A program made the translations under genes and the position numbers. 64,000 bases of DNA from Cyclobacteriaceae bacterium (GTDB lineage: Bacteria; Bacteroidota; Bacteroidia; Cytophagales; Cyclobacteriaceae), in NCBI GenBank assembly GCA_019694875.1, contig JAIBBC010000001.1:1247501-1311500 (forward strand), in the 5' to 3' direction. Of the stretch, positions 47,465 to 57,426 are shown piece by piece. Under the pieces are notes generated by a model, which saw only the letters and a list, made by a program, of their open reading frames with translations, was not told the origin of the DNA and searched no databases. Every line of letters begins with the position of its first letter. Positions within the stretch are counted from its first letter, which is position 1.

Positions 47465-48685
47465 TCAGAACGTTACCGAAAGCGTGAGCACTTCGTCACC
47501 GCGTTTTACTTTCGCCTGAACGGTTTGGCCTTTTTCGAACTTGCCGAGCGCATCCATGTACGTATACACATCTTTGATCTCATAGTCACCCAGTTGAATG
47601 ATGATGTCGCCCGTCTTTATTCCGGCTTTTTGACCCGGCTTGCCCTCCGTAACTCCGTCAACCTGCAACCCAACCGCAGTAGAAGAATAACTTGGCATCA
47701 CACCCATGGTCACCTTAAATGCCGAGCGGCCAGCCTGTTGTTTTGATTTAGTTTTCAGGAATGCAAGCTTGGTTTGTGTCTGCGGACTTTCAATGATTTT
47801 TACGATCAGCTTCAGCACTTCAGCTTCTCCCGCATAATTGATTTTTTGCCAGTCGTCAGAAGGCTTGTGATAATCGCTGTGTGATCCTGTGAAAAAGTGC
47901 AGCACCGGAAGATCTTTTAGGTAGAACGATGTATGATCGGAAGGTCCTACGCCTGAAGAGTCTGTTTTAATTTTGATGTTATCATTTTCAAAGCCCTTCA
48001 CCAGCGTTTCCCATACCGGGCTGGTTCCTGTTCCGTGTACAACCACTGTTTTGGTTTGTGGATCAAGACGACCAACCATATCCATGTTAATCATGTAATT
48101 GATTGTCGACAAATCTACCGGAAGGTGATCGGCAATGTATTTGGATCCAAACAACCCAAGTTCCTCACCCGAGAAACACAAAAAGAGAAAGTTATTTTTT
48201 TCTTTGACCTTGTTTTTGGTGAAATAGCTGGCAAGTTCAATGACCCCTGCAACACCGGAGGCGTTGTCGTCTGCCCCGTTATGAATCATTCCCTTTGAAT
48301 TGGCTTCCAGTGACCCGCTTTGTTCACCCAATCCGAGGTGATCATAGTGAGCTCCAATAATAATGGTTGTTGCCGCACCATTGTCGAGGTAAGCAGCAAT
48401 ATTATTGGCGGTTCCTTCCGCGCCTTCACCATGCGCACCACTTTTGAAGGTAAAACTTTGTAAGTACCCGTTGTTGTCGCCTTTCGGCTGAAGCTTTAGT
48501 TTTTTGAACTGGCTTTCAATGTATGCAGCAGCTTTCTTTTCACCCGCAGTGCCGGTCCCGCGACCCTCCAGCTTATCATCAGCCAGCGTTTGAATATGCT
48601 TCTTGATACGGCCCTGATCGAAATCCTGTCCGTTTACAATAAGTACGACAACAAACAAAAGAAGAATTGAAAGCGGGAGTTTCAT
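47465..48685 (-). CDS. Secreted M28 zinc aminopeptidase with PDZ domain
   Basis: A 406-residue exported protein (signal peptide 1-19). The M28 domain carries its two-zinc site in GAHYDHLG, GADDNASGVAG, SGEELGLFGSKY and the later HTSFYLKDLPVLHFFTGSHSDYH, here given by its halves HTSFYLKD and GSHSDYHKP. A PDZ domain (about residues 320-400, VGLQVDGVTEGKPGQKAGI) follows. It should cut N-terminal residues from peptides in the periplasm or outside. Single gene, divergent from the AraC gene. Confidence 0.93.
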   Translation of the reverse strand: MKLPLSILLLFVVVLIVNGQDFDQGRIKKHIQTLADDKLEGRGTGTAGEKKAAAYIESQFKKLKLQPKGDNNGYLQSFTFKSGAHGEGAEGTANNIAAYLDNGAATTIIIGAHYDHLGLGEQSGSLEANSKGMIHNGADDNASGVAGVIELASYFTKNKVKEKNNFLFLCFSGEELGLFGSKYIADHLPVDLSTINYMINMDMVGRLDPQTKTVVVHGTGTSPVWETLVKGFENDNIKIKTDSSGVGPSDHTSFYLKDLPVLHFFTGSHSDYHKPSDDWQKINYAGEAEVLKLIVKIIESPQTQTKLAFLKTKSKQQAGRSAFKVTMGVMPSYSSTAVGLQVDGVTEGKPGQKAGIKTGDIIIQLGDYEIKDVYTYMDALGKFEKGQTVQAKVKRGDEVLTLSVTF

Positions 48686-48762
48686 AATTTTTGGATTGAT
48701 GGTGCAAGATAAACAAGGGGTTAGAAATTCGAGAAGGATTTTAAATTATTCTAACTTTCGGA

Positions 48763-49887
48763 ATGCCGTACCGGATCGACCTTTTTGCGCTGTTTATATT
48801 TTTAGGAATTGTACAGGCATTTTTTCTGGCTTTCTTTTTTCTTTCGAAAGAGAACCGAAAAGTTAAGGCCAACCTGTTTCACGGCATCATGCTGCTTTCG
48901 ATTGCCCTGTGCGTGCTGGAAATCTTTTTGAATTACACGGGCTACATTCGGGAAGTATTGTTCCTGGTTGACTTTTCGGAAACATTTTCTTTTCTGATTG
49001 GGCCCGCATTTTACCTGATGGTTTTGAGCCTCACCCGGGAGAAAGTCTCAAAAAAACAATACCTCCATTTATTGTTTGCACCGGTATACCTGATTCTGCA
49101 GCTGCCTTTTCTGCTTGCTTCCAACGAAGTTAAGTACCACGCGTACATGCATTCGTATTACCCCGACTTTCCGCATCCACAACATTTTGGTGATACGCGC
49201 TGGTTTTGGGTAACGGATCATCATACCCAAACAACGCTGATCAGTCTGGCGGTTTATGCTGTGTTGAGTTTGTATGAACTCATTCGCGCATTCCGTATCC
49301 GGAAAGAGTCATTTCTGCGCCCGGTGACGCCCGTGCTTTGTACGCTTCGTGCGGGGTTGTTCCAATTAGTTTTATTGCTGGGCCTCATTATACTTGTGAA
49401 GGCATTCAACCGGAATGATACCGGTGATCATTTGTTCGCAGCTTATCTTGCCATCCCCGTTTACCTTACAAGCTTTCGAGTTATTCGCCAATCCGGATTT
49501 TTCAAACAGGCCAATATTACAGAACAACAGAAGTACAAAAGTTCAACACTAACGGAAGATCAGCAAAACGCAGCACTGAAGAAACTGAAAACAATCATGC
49601 AGGATGAACGGCCATTTCTTCAGAATGATTTTTCGTTGCCTCAGCTAGCGGAAAAGCTCAGGCTATCAGTACATGTTGTGTCGCAGGTAATCAATGACGG
49701 GCTTGGGAAGAATTTCTTTGAAATGACAGCCGAGTATCGCGTGGAGGCTGCCAAACAATTGCTGAAGGATCAGCCCAATATCAAGATCGAAGAGATTGCC
49801 GAGCAGGTTGGCTACAATTCCAAGTCATCGTTTAATACTGCATTCAAAAAAATTACCGGCCTGACTCCTTCGGAATATCGGGCTTGA
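48763..49887 (+). CDS. Membrane-bound AraC-type regulator
   Basis: A 374-residue protein with about seven hydrophobic helices in residues 8-245 and a C-terminal AraC helix-turn-helix domain (about 275-373, ending VGYNSKSSFNTAFKKITGLTPSEYR). Such proteins sense something at or in the membrane and act on nearby genes, perhaps on the divergent M28 peptidase gene or the TPR gene downstream (inference). It overlaps the longest reading of the TPR gene, not the start chosen for it. Confidence 0.9.
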   Translation: MPYRIDLFALFIFLGIVQAFFLAFFFLSKENRKVKANLFHGIMLLSIALCVLEIFLNYTGYIREVLFLVDFSETFSFLIGPAFYLMVLSLTREKVSKKQYLHLLFAPVYLILQLPFLLASNEVKYHAYMHSYYPDFPHPQHFGDTRWFWVTDHHTQTTLISLAVYAVLSLYELIRAFRIRKESFLRPVTPVLCTLRAGLFQLVLLLGLIILVKAFNRNDTGDHLFAAYLAIPVYLTSFRVIRQSGFFKQANITEQQKYKSSTLTEDQQNAALKKLKTIMQDERPFLQNDFSLPQLAEKLRLSVHVVSQVINDGLGKNFFEMTAEYRVEAAKQLLKDQPNIKIEEIAEQVGYNSKSSFNTAFKKITGLTPSEYRA

Positions 49888-49940
49888 GTTTTTGGAATAG
49901 TTTTAGCTTCAATTCCCAATTATATCATTCCCCACATTCT

Positions 49941-50888
49941 ATGCGATTGCTGATCCTAATTTTTATGCTTTTGCCCGGCAGCCTGTTTTGCCAGGTCGTT
50001 CAAAAAGCGAAAGCACTGTACGAAAATGGGAAGCCTGACGAGGCGGCCAAACTCCTTGAACCTGTTGATGACGACAGCCATGAGTATGCTGAAGCTCAGT
50101 TTTATCTGGGCAGGATTTCATTGGATAAACAAAACCTGGACGATGCGGCTGATTACTTTGAAGAAGCTACGGAAGCGAACGATAAAGTGGCTTCATATTT
50201 TGAATATCTCGGAAACACCTACGGAATGATCGCGCGTGACGCCAATGTAGTCAGGCAGGGTTTTCTCGCACCAAAAATGAAGGCTGCCTGGGAAAAGGCA
50301 GTCGAGCTGGATCCAAAAACGATTGGTGCGCGACTTTCTCTCATTCAGTACTATTTGCAGGCACCCGGTTTTATGGGTGGCAGCGTTGACAAAGCAATTG
50401 AAACTGCGAAACAAATTTTGAAGCTTGATGCTGCACAGGGTCACCGGCAGCTTGGAATGATTTACGAACATGAAAAGAAAATCGCGGAAGCTGAAAAGGA
50501 ATACCTGGCAATGGTGGTAGCCGATGTTAGGTATCAGTCGGTGCTGATAAATTTTTATACACTTCAATCACAAGCCGACAAAGCATTTACGCTGCTCGAT
50601 CAGCAGTTACAGAAAAATTCAGAGGATATGATGGCCGCCTATCAATACGGCAAAGTTGCCGCACTTTCCGGCAAACAACTCGACCGTGGCGAACAGTATC
50701 TTAAAAAGTATCTGGCATATGCCCCGAAACAGAACGAACCTTCACATGCCGGAGCCTACTTGCGCTTGGCAATGATTTTTGAAAAACGCGGCAACAAAGC
50801 TGAGGCTAAAAAGAATTATCAGGCGGCTTTGAAGCTCGACAAATCATTGAAGGAAGCTGAAGACGGACTTTCGCGTGTATCAAAATAA
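49941..50888 (+). CDS. Secreted TPR protein
   Basis: A 315-residue protein with a signal peptide (residues 1-17, LPGSLFCQ) and at least five TPR-like repeats (for instance ALYENGKPDEAAKLLEPV, ADYFEEATEANDKVASYFEYL split in the text, and AKKNYQAALKLDKSLKEAEDG). It would be a scaffold in the periplasm. It lies 53 bases behind the AraC gene; the ATG at 49941 is chosen because it gives the signal peptide. Confidence 0.82.
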   Translation: MRLLILIFMLLPGSLFCQVVQKAKALYENGKPDEAAKLLEPVDDDSHEYAEAQFYLGRISLDKQNLDDAADYFEEATEANDKVASYFEYLGNTYGMIARDANVVRQGFLAPKMKAAWEKAVELDPKTIGARLSLIQYYLQAPGFMGGSVDKAIETAKQILKLDAAQGHRQLGMIYEHEKKIAEAEKEYLAMVVADVRYQSVLINFYTLQSQADKAFTLLDQQLQKNSEDMMAAYQYGKVAALSGKQLDRGEQYLKKYLAYAPKQNEPSHAGAYLRLAMIFEKRGNKAEAKKNYQAALKLDKSLKEAEDGLSRVSK

Positions 50889-50890
50889 AA

Positions 50891-50913
50891 AAAGGCCGTG
50901 ATGAGCGGCCTTT
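50891..50913 (-). terminator. Terminator between convergent genes
   Basis: A perfect eight-pair stem AAAGGCCG / CGGCCTTT with a seven-base loop. On the minus strand a run of T's follows, so it serves the Xaa-Pro peptidase gene ending at 50934; on the plus strand it also ends the TPR gene, though the T-run there is broken. Confidence 0.85.
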
Positions 50914-50933
50914 CCAAATTATTCTTTTTAAAA

Positions 50934-52403
50934 TTATTTCTTGATCGACTCAAGGGCGGGTAATTTGAATTTATCCAGCGGGCTCGATTGCTTCATCATC
51001 GCCTCAATCTCTGCCACTGTGCGAGGGGCATATCCCGACAACAATTCGCAGCCTTCTTTGTTTACGAGGTAATCATCTTCAATCCGTACTGCGATGCCCC
51101 ACCATTTTTTGTCACATTTGCTATCATCCGGAATATAGATACCCGGTTCGATCGTAATGGCCATGTTTTCCTGAAGCGTTCTTCCACCTGCGTCATGCAC
51201 ATCAAGGCCAATATGATGTGAAACGCCATGCGGGAAATACATATGTTTTTCATCGGCTGACTTAATAATACCAAGATCAGCGAGGCCTTTGTTGATTACT
51301 TCCCGTGATACGGTAGTGAGCTGGCCCATGTCAACACCCGGTTTGCATGCTGCCATTGACGCTTCCTGAGCCTTGAGCACGAGTTCATAAATCGCTTTTT
51401 GTTCGGGTGAGAATTTTCCGTTCACCGGAACCGTACGCGTGATGTCAGCCGTGTAACCATGGAACTCTGCACCCAAATCCATCAGGATTAATTCTTTGTT
51501 GGTAAGCGATGGCTTGTAGTTATCAATGTAGTGCAGGATACAGCCGTTATGGCCGCCACCTACAATGGAAGGATAACCCAGATCTTCGGCCTGATACTTT
51601 TTAAATACATACTCGTGAATACCCTGCACTTCGCGTTCGCTCATGCCCGGTGTAATGGCCTTCATTACTTCCGCCTGGCCGATGCACGAAATCATTACTG
51701 CCTTGCGCAACATCTCAACTTCTTCGGGAGTTTTAATACCGCGAAGGTCAGCCATCAGTTTAAACAGGCCGCGTGTATTCAAATTATTTTTCGGTTGCTC
51801 CGGTGCAACATTTAAGGTAGTGGCATCTTTGCGCGGGTAGTTTACTTTTACTTTAAACTCTTCAATCAGGCTGTACAAGTCGGCTGAGTCGCGCACATTG
51901 TCGCGCACATCGTTTTTGAAATCATAAAACAGGATTTCAGCAAACTTTGAGAAATCGACCTTGTACTTTTTAAAGTCTGAACCATTAAAAGCCTGATCAA
52001 GTCCGAGTTGAGTTTTAGTTCCTTCGGCTCCCAGTCTGCGGCCGGTCCACATTTCGCGCATGGCATTGCGTTCCTGCACAAAAATGATTTCATCATACTG
52101 AGTTCCGTTGGCCGCGGTTTGCTTGTCTTTGAAGACGAACAGAACTGCTTCCGGTTCGCGATAGCCGGTCAGGTAGTAAAAGTTCGGGTCTTGATGATAC
52201 ACATAGTCGACATCGTTTGCCCGGTTGCGTACCGCGTTGGCGAAAAACACCGCCACCGAATTTGCCGGCAAACTTTCACGCAATTTTTGTCTGCGTTCTT
52301 TATACCAGCCTTTATTGAGGAAGTCTGCTGGCAAGTCGGAGTTTTGGGCATAACTGCCGATAACCGTCAGGAGAAGAATAAATATGGAGAGTAAGCGCTT
52401 CAT
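50934..52403 (-). CDS. pepP: Secreted Xaa-Pro aminopeptidase (M24B)
   Basis: A 489-residue protein with a signal peptide (residues 1-19, IGSYAQ). The creatinase-N domain is followed by the pita-bread catalytic domain, with the metal residues in LMDLGAEFHGYTADITRT, HGVSHHIGLDVHD, TIEPGIYIP and RIEDDYLV. It removes N-terminal residues before proline. The start at 52403 gives the export signal; the longer reading to 52484 has none. The gene is divergent from osmC. Confidence 0.92.
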   Translation of the reverse strand: MKRLLSIFILLLTVIGSYAQNSDLPADFLNKGWYKERRQKLRESLPANSVAVFFANAVRNRANDVDYVYHQDPNFYYLTGYREPEAVLFVFKDKQTAANGTQYDEIIFVQERNAMREMWTGRRLGAEGTKTQLGLDQAFNGSDFKKYKVDFSKFAEILFYDFKNDVRDNVRDSADLYSLIEEFKVKVNYPRKDATTLNVAPEQPKNNLNTRGLFKLMADLRGIKTPEEVEMLRKAVMISCIGQAEVMKAITPGMSEREVQGIHEYVFKKYQAEDLGYPSIVGGGHNGCILHYIDNYKPSLTNKELILMDLGAEFHGYTADITRTVPVNGKFSPEQKAIYELVLKAQEASMAACKPGVDMGQLTTVSREVINKGLADLGIIKSADEKHMYFPHGVSHHIGLDVHDAGGRTLQENMAITIEPGIYIPDDSKCDKKWWGIAVRIEDDYLVNKEGCELLSGYAPRTVAEIEAMMKQSSPLDKFKLPALESIKK

Positions 52404-52522
52404 AGAGTTAGGTTTGCAGTGAAATACGGAAAAAAATCCGGCTTCGGGAAACAGAGAGTGATGAGCGGTTTCCGGATTTATCATTTATTGTATTTTCAAG
52501 GACAACTATAAATGATTATCAC

Positions 52523-52921
52523 ATGAACATTGCATCTGTTGTGAAAAATAACGCGCTGAAACATGAAGTAACGGTCGTCACCGAAGGCAATGCCAAAATC
52601 ATTTCCATTCCAGGCAAGCCGATGGGAGGGTCGTCCGTGAACGGTGGTGAATTACTATTCCTGTCGCTGGCCACCTGTTTTTGCAACGACCTGTACCGTG
52701 AGGCTGCCCGCAGGAATATGAAACTCGATGAAGTCGAAGTTGCTGTATCCGGAGAGTTCGGAAAGGAAGGGGAACCGGGATTTAATATTCAATACGAAGC
52801 CAAAGTAACATCTTCAGGAAGTACCGACCACGAAATCAATGATTTGATCCGTGACGTGGATCGTGTGGCGGAGATTCATAACACGTTACGCAAGGGCGTT
52901 GCTGTTACGCTGAGGCAATAA
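52523..52921 (+). CDS. OsmC-family protein
   Basis: A 132-residue protein of the OsmC/Ohr fold. The active-site helix shows a single clear cysteine pair LSLATCFCND (peroxidatic Cys near 53), but the second cysteine of true Ohr/OsmC is not obvious, so it may belong to the YhfA-like group, with no firm peroxidase activity. It is alone between divergent pepP and convergent 52922 gene, which ends one base away. Confidence 0.85.
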   Translation: MNIASVVKNNALKHEVTVVTEGNAKIISIPGKPMGGSSVNGGELLFLSLATCFCNDLYREAARRNMKLDEVEVAVSGEFGKEGEPGFNIQYEAKVTSSGSTDHEINDLIRDVDRVAEIHNTLRKGVAVTLRQ

Positions 52922-53290
52922 TTAATTAGCTTCGATAAGTTTATTGAAATGCTTTGTGAATTCTTCCGCACTTCTTTTATCGCGGAAAGGTATAATAAAC
53001 TCGGCACGTCTCCATGCTGGATCATTCACATCCGTAACGGCCGTTCCTTGCTGCATGGCAAAGTGTGCAGAATTCTTGTCGGTCCGGACCAGCGTGTTTT
53101 TCGAGACGGGAATGCGATAATTTTTAACCGACAAAACTTTTGTATTCGCATCGTAGCTAAGATCACCTGCATCTGTCCAAGAAACATTTTCGGTGTATAC
53201 CTTTTTCAGCTGTTCTACGGTTGCATCTGTCTGGGCTGATGTCACCGTAATGCAGGCAAACAAAATAATCACAGCAATAAAAGACTTCAT
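52922..53290 (-). CDS. Small secreted protein, unknown
   Basis: A 122-residue protein that I do not recognise, with a clear signal peptide (residues 1-19, VTSAQ). The mature part is beta-rich and polar with no cysteines. It lies between the convergent osmC end and the divergent lytic transglycosylase gene. Confidence 0.65.
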   Translation of the reverse strand: MKSFIAVIILFACITVTSAQTDATVEQLKKVYTENVSWTDAGDLSYDANTKVLSVKNYRIPVSKNTLVRTDKNSAHFAMQQGTAVTDVNDPAWRRAEFIIPFRDKRSAEEFTKHFNKLIEAN

Positions 53291-53387
53291 AAATTCTCTT
53301 TTTACAGAGACGACCGTTTAGCCCAAAAGGTTGCGCACATCCGATTGCTTTTGAATCCGCGCATAATTCGCTATCTTAAAATACCCT

Positions 53388-54806
53388 ATGCCCCCCTTTT
53401 TCCGCCATTTGGTATTTTTTTTACTGTTTTTATTGGCCTGCAGCCGGCCGAACAATGCGGTAGTGCTTGCGCCTGCAGTTGAGGTGGATCTTGAATTGAT
53501 TCAAAAACGCGGGTACATCACGGCACTGGTCGACAACAATTCTTTCAGTTATCTTATCTACAAGGGCAGGCCGATAGGCTATGAATATGAATTGCTCAGG
53601 CTTTTGGCGAAAGAACTGAAAGTCGATTTGAAAATAAAACTCATTTCAGGAGTTGAAAACGGAATACACCAGCTCAACACGGGCGTGGGCGATGTTCTCG
53701 CCTTCCCGCTTACCGTAACCGAGGAACGTACGCAATATGTCAGCTTTTCGCGACCGCTTTTTAACTCGTATCAGGTTCTTGTGCAACGCAAGCCCGATAA
53801 CTGGAAGGAGTTAAAGCAACCTCAAATCGATTCACAGGTTGTTCGCGATCCACATGCGCTTGTGGGCAAGGAAGTTCATGTGATGAAAAGCTCAAGCTTT
53901 GCAGAACGACTGCGTACATTATCGCAGGAGCTTGGTGCTATCCACATCATGGAAGACAGTGCGAATGCCGAAACAGAATCACTCATCAAACAGGTCGCGC
54001 TGGGAAATATTGACTACACCGTGGCCGACCATCCCATCGCCATGGTTAATTCGAATTATTACCCAAACCTGGATGTGAGTACTATTCTTTCCAACCCGCA
54101 ACAGATCGCGTGGTCGGTCCGTAAAAATTCACCAGCGTTATTAAATGCGATTAACACGTGGCTTGTGAAGATCAAAAAGGCATCAACCTTCATGGTGATT
54201 TATAATCGGTACTTTAAGAGTCCGCGTACCTCACTGCTTCGGGTGAACAGCGATTACTCCTCACTGGGGGGAAATAAAATTTCGCGGTATGATGAGTTAA
54301 TTAAAACCGGAGCACAGAAATTAGGATGGGACTGGCGATTGCTGGCTGCCATTATTTATCGCGAATCGAAGTTTGTTTCGAACGATGAATCATGGGCGGG
54401 AGCCCGCGGACTCATGCAATTGATGCCGGAAACAGCCAGACGATTTGGTGCTACCAATCCCGATGATCCGCGCCAAAGCATTAAAGCCGGAGTTAATTAT
54501 TTGCGTCATCTCGATAAAATCTGGGCTAAGAAAATTTCCGACCCCAATGAGCGATTAAAATTTGTGCTGGCTTCATATAATGCAGGCCTGTCGCACATTA
54601 TGGATGCAAGAAAACTTGCTAAAAAACATGGCCGCGATCCGGCTGTGTGGAATGACGTGGAATTCTACCTGTTAAAAAAATCCGACCGCGCTTTCTATCG
54701 CGATCCGGTTGTAACTGCGGGTTATTGTAAGTGCGAAGAGCCAGTAAATTATGTGAAGAATGTACTCCAGACGTTCGATGAGTACAAACTTCACATCGCT
54801 GTTTAA
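53388..54806 (+). CDS. MltF-like membrane-bound lytic transglycosylase
   Basis: A 472-residue predicted lipoprotein (lipobox LLAC, Cys18). Residues about 38-285 are a solute-binding (SBP_bac_3) domain and 300-445 an SLT domain with the catalytic Glu326 in IIYRESKFVSNDESW and GARGLMQLMPETARRFG. MltF cuts peptidoglycan to leave 1,6-anhydro ends. Length and order match E. coli MltF. It is convergent with the ABC permease gene at 54816. Confidence 0.92.
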   Translation: MPPFFRHLVFFLLFLLACSRPNNAVVLAPAVEVDLELIQKRGYITALVDNNSFSYLIYKGRPIGYEYELLRLLAKELKVDLKIKLISGVENGIHQLNTGVGDVLAFPLTVTEERTQYVSFSRPLFNSYQVLVQRKPDNWKELKQPQIDSQVVRDPHALVGKEVHVMKSSSFAERLRTLSQELGAIHIMEDSANAETESLIKQVALGNIDYTVADHPIAMVNSNYYPNLDVSTILSNPQQIAWSVRKNSPALLNAINTWLVKIKKASTFMVIYNRYFKSPRTSLLRVNSDYSSLGGNKISRYDELIKTGAQKLGWDWRLLAAIIYRESKFVSNDESWAGARGLMQLMPETARRFGATNPDDPRQSIKAGVNYLRHLDKIWAKKISDPNERLKFVLASYNAGLSHIMDARKLAKKHGRDPAVWNDVEFYLLKKSDRAFYRDPVVTAGYCKCEEPVNYVKNVLQTFDEYKLHIAV

Positions 54807-54815
54807 TTCGGATTA

Positions 54816-57416
54816 TTATTCCGAGCGTAATGTTTTTACCGGATTTGAATTGGCTGCCTTGAATCCCTGCAAGCCTACAATCAGTGCAATCAGCAATAAC
54901 GTCCCTGCAAAGGTCGTGATGTAAATCATCCACGGCATGTTGATACGATACGCAAAACCGGAAAGCCACCGGTCAGCGCTGTACCACACGAATGGAATGG
55001 CGACAACGGAAGCGACAAGAATAATAATCACAAACTCTTTCGTTAGCATACTGAGTATGTTTGTAACCGTGGCTCCGAATACCCGCTTGATACCGATTTC
55101 CTTTTGCTTGCGGATAACATTGTAAGTAGCGAGACCAACAACACCAATCACGGCAATTACTAGCGAAATGATGGTGAAGATCACAACCATATACGAAGCC
55201 GTGGTCTCGGTTTTATACATATTGTCGAATGTTTCGTCCTGAAACCAATAATTCAGGGTGAAGTCAGGCTCCATTTTTTTGTACGTTGCCCGAACAATTT
55301 CCATGGCTTGTTGGGTCGATTCTGATTGATACTTTACGTAAATCGCTGAACATTGCAACACAGATTGCCTGTAAATGACCACGGGCAGTTTTTCATTCCG
55401 GAGACTTTCTGTATGAAAATCATCCAACACACCGATGATAACGCACTGCGATGAGCCGATCGTAATTTTTTCACCAATCGGATTGGTCATGCTCATGACC
55501 CGTGCAGCTTCTTTGGTGATCATTACTTCATTGCCGAGTGTGTCTTTTTTCGGGTCGAACACCCTTCCGTCCAGCAGCTTAAAACCAAACGTTTCCACCA
55601 AATCGTAATTACCCCCCAGGGTTTGAAAAGTTACCCGGGTATCTTCCGATTTACCTTGCCAGCTAACGCCCGTAGTATGCCCCTGAAGGCTGAGCGGATT
55701 TCCGTTTGTAGCCGTAACACTGGCAATTGCGTGGTTTTTTAACAGCTCGGTTTTGAAGGCATCATATTGCTTGAGCAGCTTATAGGTTGGTTCCAGACGC
55801 ACCATGTTCTCGCGATCGTAACCCAGGTCTTTGTGAATAATGAAGTCAAGCTGATTGAAAATAACTCCGCTGAAAATGACAATACCAATAGACACGCTGA
55901 GCTGTACCACGAGCAGAACTTTTCTTAAATATTTCACACCTGATGCGCGGGTCGACAATTCACCCTTCAGGGCGCGGGCCGGCTGGAACGATGACATCAC
56001 CAGGGCCGGATACAGGCCGGCAGCCAGCGCCACCAAAATGAGAAATGCAAGAAGATAAACCGGTATTACGCCACTGAATAACTGAACGCTTAGCGTTTCA
56101 CCAATCATTGAGTTGAAGTAAGGAAGCAAAAGTTGGGTGGCGATAACCGCCAGCACAAAAGCAAAGAACACAATAACCAATGACTCACTCAGGAACTGAA
56201 AAACAATGCCCGACCGCAGCGCGCCTGTCGTTTTGCGAATACCAATTTCTTTAGCACGATTGGTAGCACGGGCCGTGCTTAGATTAACAAAGTTGATCAC
56301 GGCCATGGCAAGCACAAGTATGGCAATGATAATAAACAGCGTTACGTATTGAATTTTTCCACCGACACTTTTCCCGTTCTCAAATTTGCTCTTCAGCCTC
56401 CAATCGGTAAACGGGAAAGCCTGATAACTTACTTTGTCACGTTTGAGGCTTTCTGTAAGTGCAGGTGCGGTATTCAACTTGGCGGTTAATACCTCGGCAT
56501 TTACATCGCTTCCCGTTTTTATCAATGCAGAAAAAAAGCTGTTGGCAAGACTTTCGTCAGAAAAACCCCGAAGCTTTTGAAAAACTCCTACTGGCATGAC
56601 AAAATCAAATTGCAGCGATGAATTGGTGGGAACATCTTTGAAAACTGCCGTGATTGTCGCCTCATACCAAAGATCGATTTTGAGTGTTTTACCGATTACA
56701 TCGATACTGTTGAACAACCGATTGGCCATATCCTCCGAAATGGCAACGGTAAACTCGCGATCGATCGGATTTTTTTCACCGCGCAGAATGGTAAAGTTGA
56801 GCATCTCAAATAATGCTGGCTTCGAATAAATACCCGTGATGTAAATGCAATCATTTTTCGGATCGCCCCGGAAACAGAGCACATTCGGCCAGCGGTCGCC
56901 AGTGATTACAGGAGCCTGCTTCGTTATTTCGGGTATGCCGGAGACATCGATCCCGAACGAAGCAGCATCGTACGTTTCAAAGGAACCATTTGATTCCACG
57001 TGACTCATTACTTTAAATATTCGCTGCGAATCATCATGGTAACGGTCAAATGATGTTTCGTGCATTACCCAAAGCATAATAAGGAAAGCTGCGACAAAGC
57101 TCACCGTTAATCCAAACACACTGAGAAATGAATGACCCGGCTGACTGAGGAAGTTTCGGATCGCTACTTTAAAGATGTTTTTAACCATACCTGAGGAGAT
57201 TAAGCTGTTGTTGTACGATGATTTTTTCTTATGAATATTTTTCCATCGGAAGAAACGCAACACGTTCCACACAAACGTGAAATCAGCCTTGCGTTTGTTC
57301 TGTTTGGCTGTGCGGTCATATAGTTCATAAACATCTCCCTGGATTTCTTCCAGCAAGTCGTGGCGGCAATACCACGCCAGGAACCGGTCGGCCCACTTGG
57401 GAGGAGCGTGTTTCAT
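54816..57416 (-). CDS. FtsX/MacB-type permease with N-terminal prefix domain
   Basis: An 866-residue membrane protein. Residues 1-75 (PPKWADRFLAWYCRHDLLEEI) are the permease prefix domain seen in proteins linked to PadR genes. Then come a helix near 97-117, a MacB periplasmic core, an FtsX domain with helices near 360-470, a second periplasmic core and the last FtsX domain (about 740-860). No ATPase gene is adjacent, so it is an orphan permease that would borrow an ATPase from elsewhere. The padR gene is 10 bases upstream and probably controls it. Confidence 0.9.
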   Translation of the reverse strand: MKHAPPKWADRFLAWYCRHDLLEEIQGDVYELYDRTAKQNKRKADFTFVWNVLRFFRWKNIHKKKSSYNNSLISSGMVKNIFKVAIRNFLSQPGHSFLSVFGLTVSFVAAFLIMLWVMHETSFDRYHDDSQRIFKVMSHVESNGSFETYDAASFGIDVSGIPEITKQAPVITGDRWPNVLCFRGDPKNDCIYITGIYSKPALFEMLNFTILRGEKNPIDREFTVAISEDMANRLFNSIDVIGKTLKIDLWYEATITAVFKDVPTNSSLQFDFVMPVGVFQKLRGFSDESLANSFFSALIKTGSDVNAEVLTAKLNTAPALTESLKRDKVSYQAFPFTDWRLKSKFENGKSVGGKIQYVTLFIIIAILVLAMAVINFVNLSTARATNRAKEIGIRKTTGALRSGIVFQFLSESLVIVFFAFVLAVIATQLLLPYFNSMIGETLSVQLFSGVIPVYLLAFLILVALAAGLYPALVMSSFQPARALKGELSTRASGVKYLRKVLLVVQLSVSIGIVIFSGVIFNQLDFIIHKDLGYDRENMVRLEPTYKLLKQYDAFKTELLKNHAIASVTATNGNPLSLQGHTTGVSWQGKSEDTRVTFQTLGGNYDLVETFGFKLLDGRVFDPKKDTLGNEVMITKEAARVMSMTNPIGEKITIGSSQCVIIGVLDDFHTESLRNEKLPVVIYRQSVLQCSAIYVKYQSESTQQAMEIVRATYKKMEPDFTLNYWFQDETFDNMYKTETTASYMVVIFTIISLVIAVIGVVGLATYNVIRKQKEIGIKRVFGATVTNILSMLTKEFVIIILVASVVAIPFVWYSADRWLSGFAYRINMPWMIYITTFAGTLLLIALIVGLQGFKAANSNPVKTLRSE

Positions 57417-57426
57417 GGTTTAATTG

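Noticed and set aside
50891-50913. Short inverted repeats as CRISPR or attachment sites
   Set aside because: The hairpins with T-runs are terminators; no regularly spaced repeats, integrase or transposase are present in the window.
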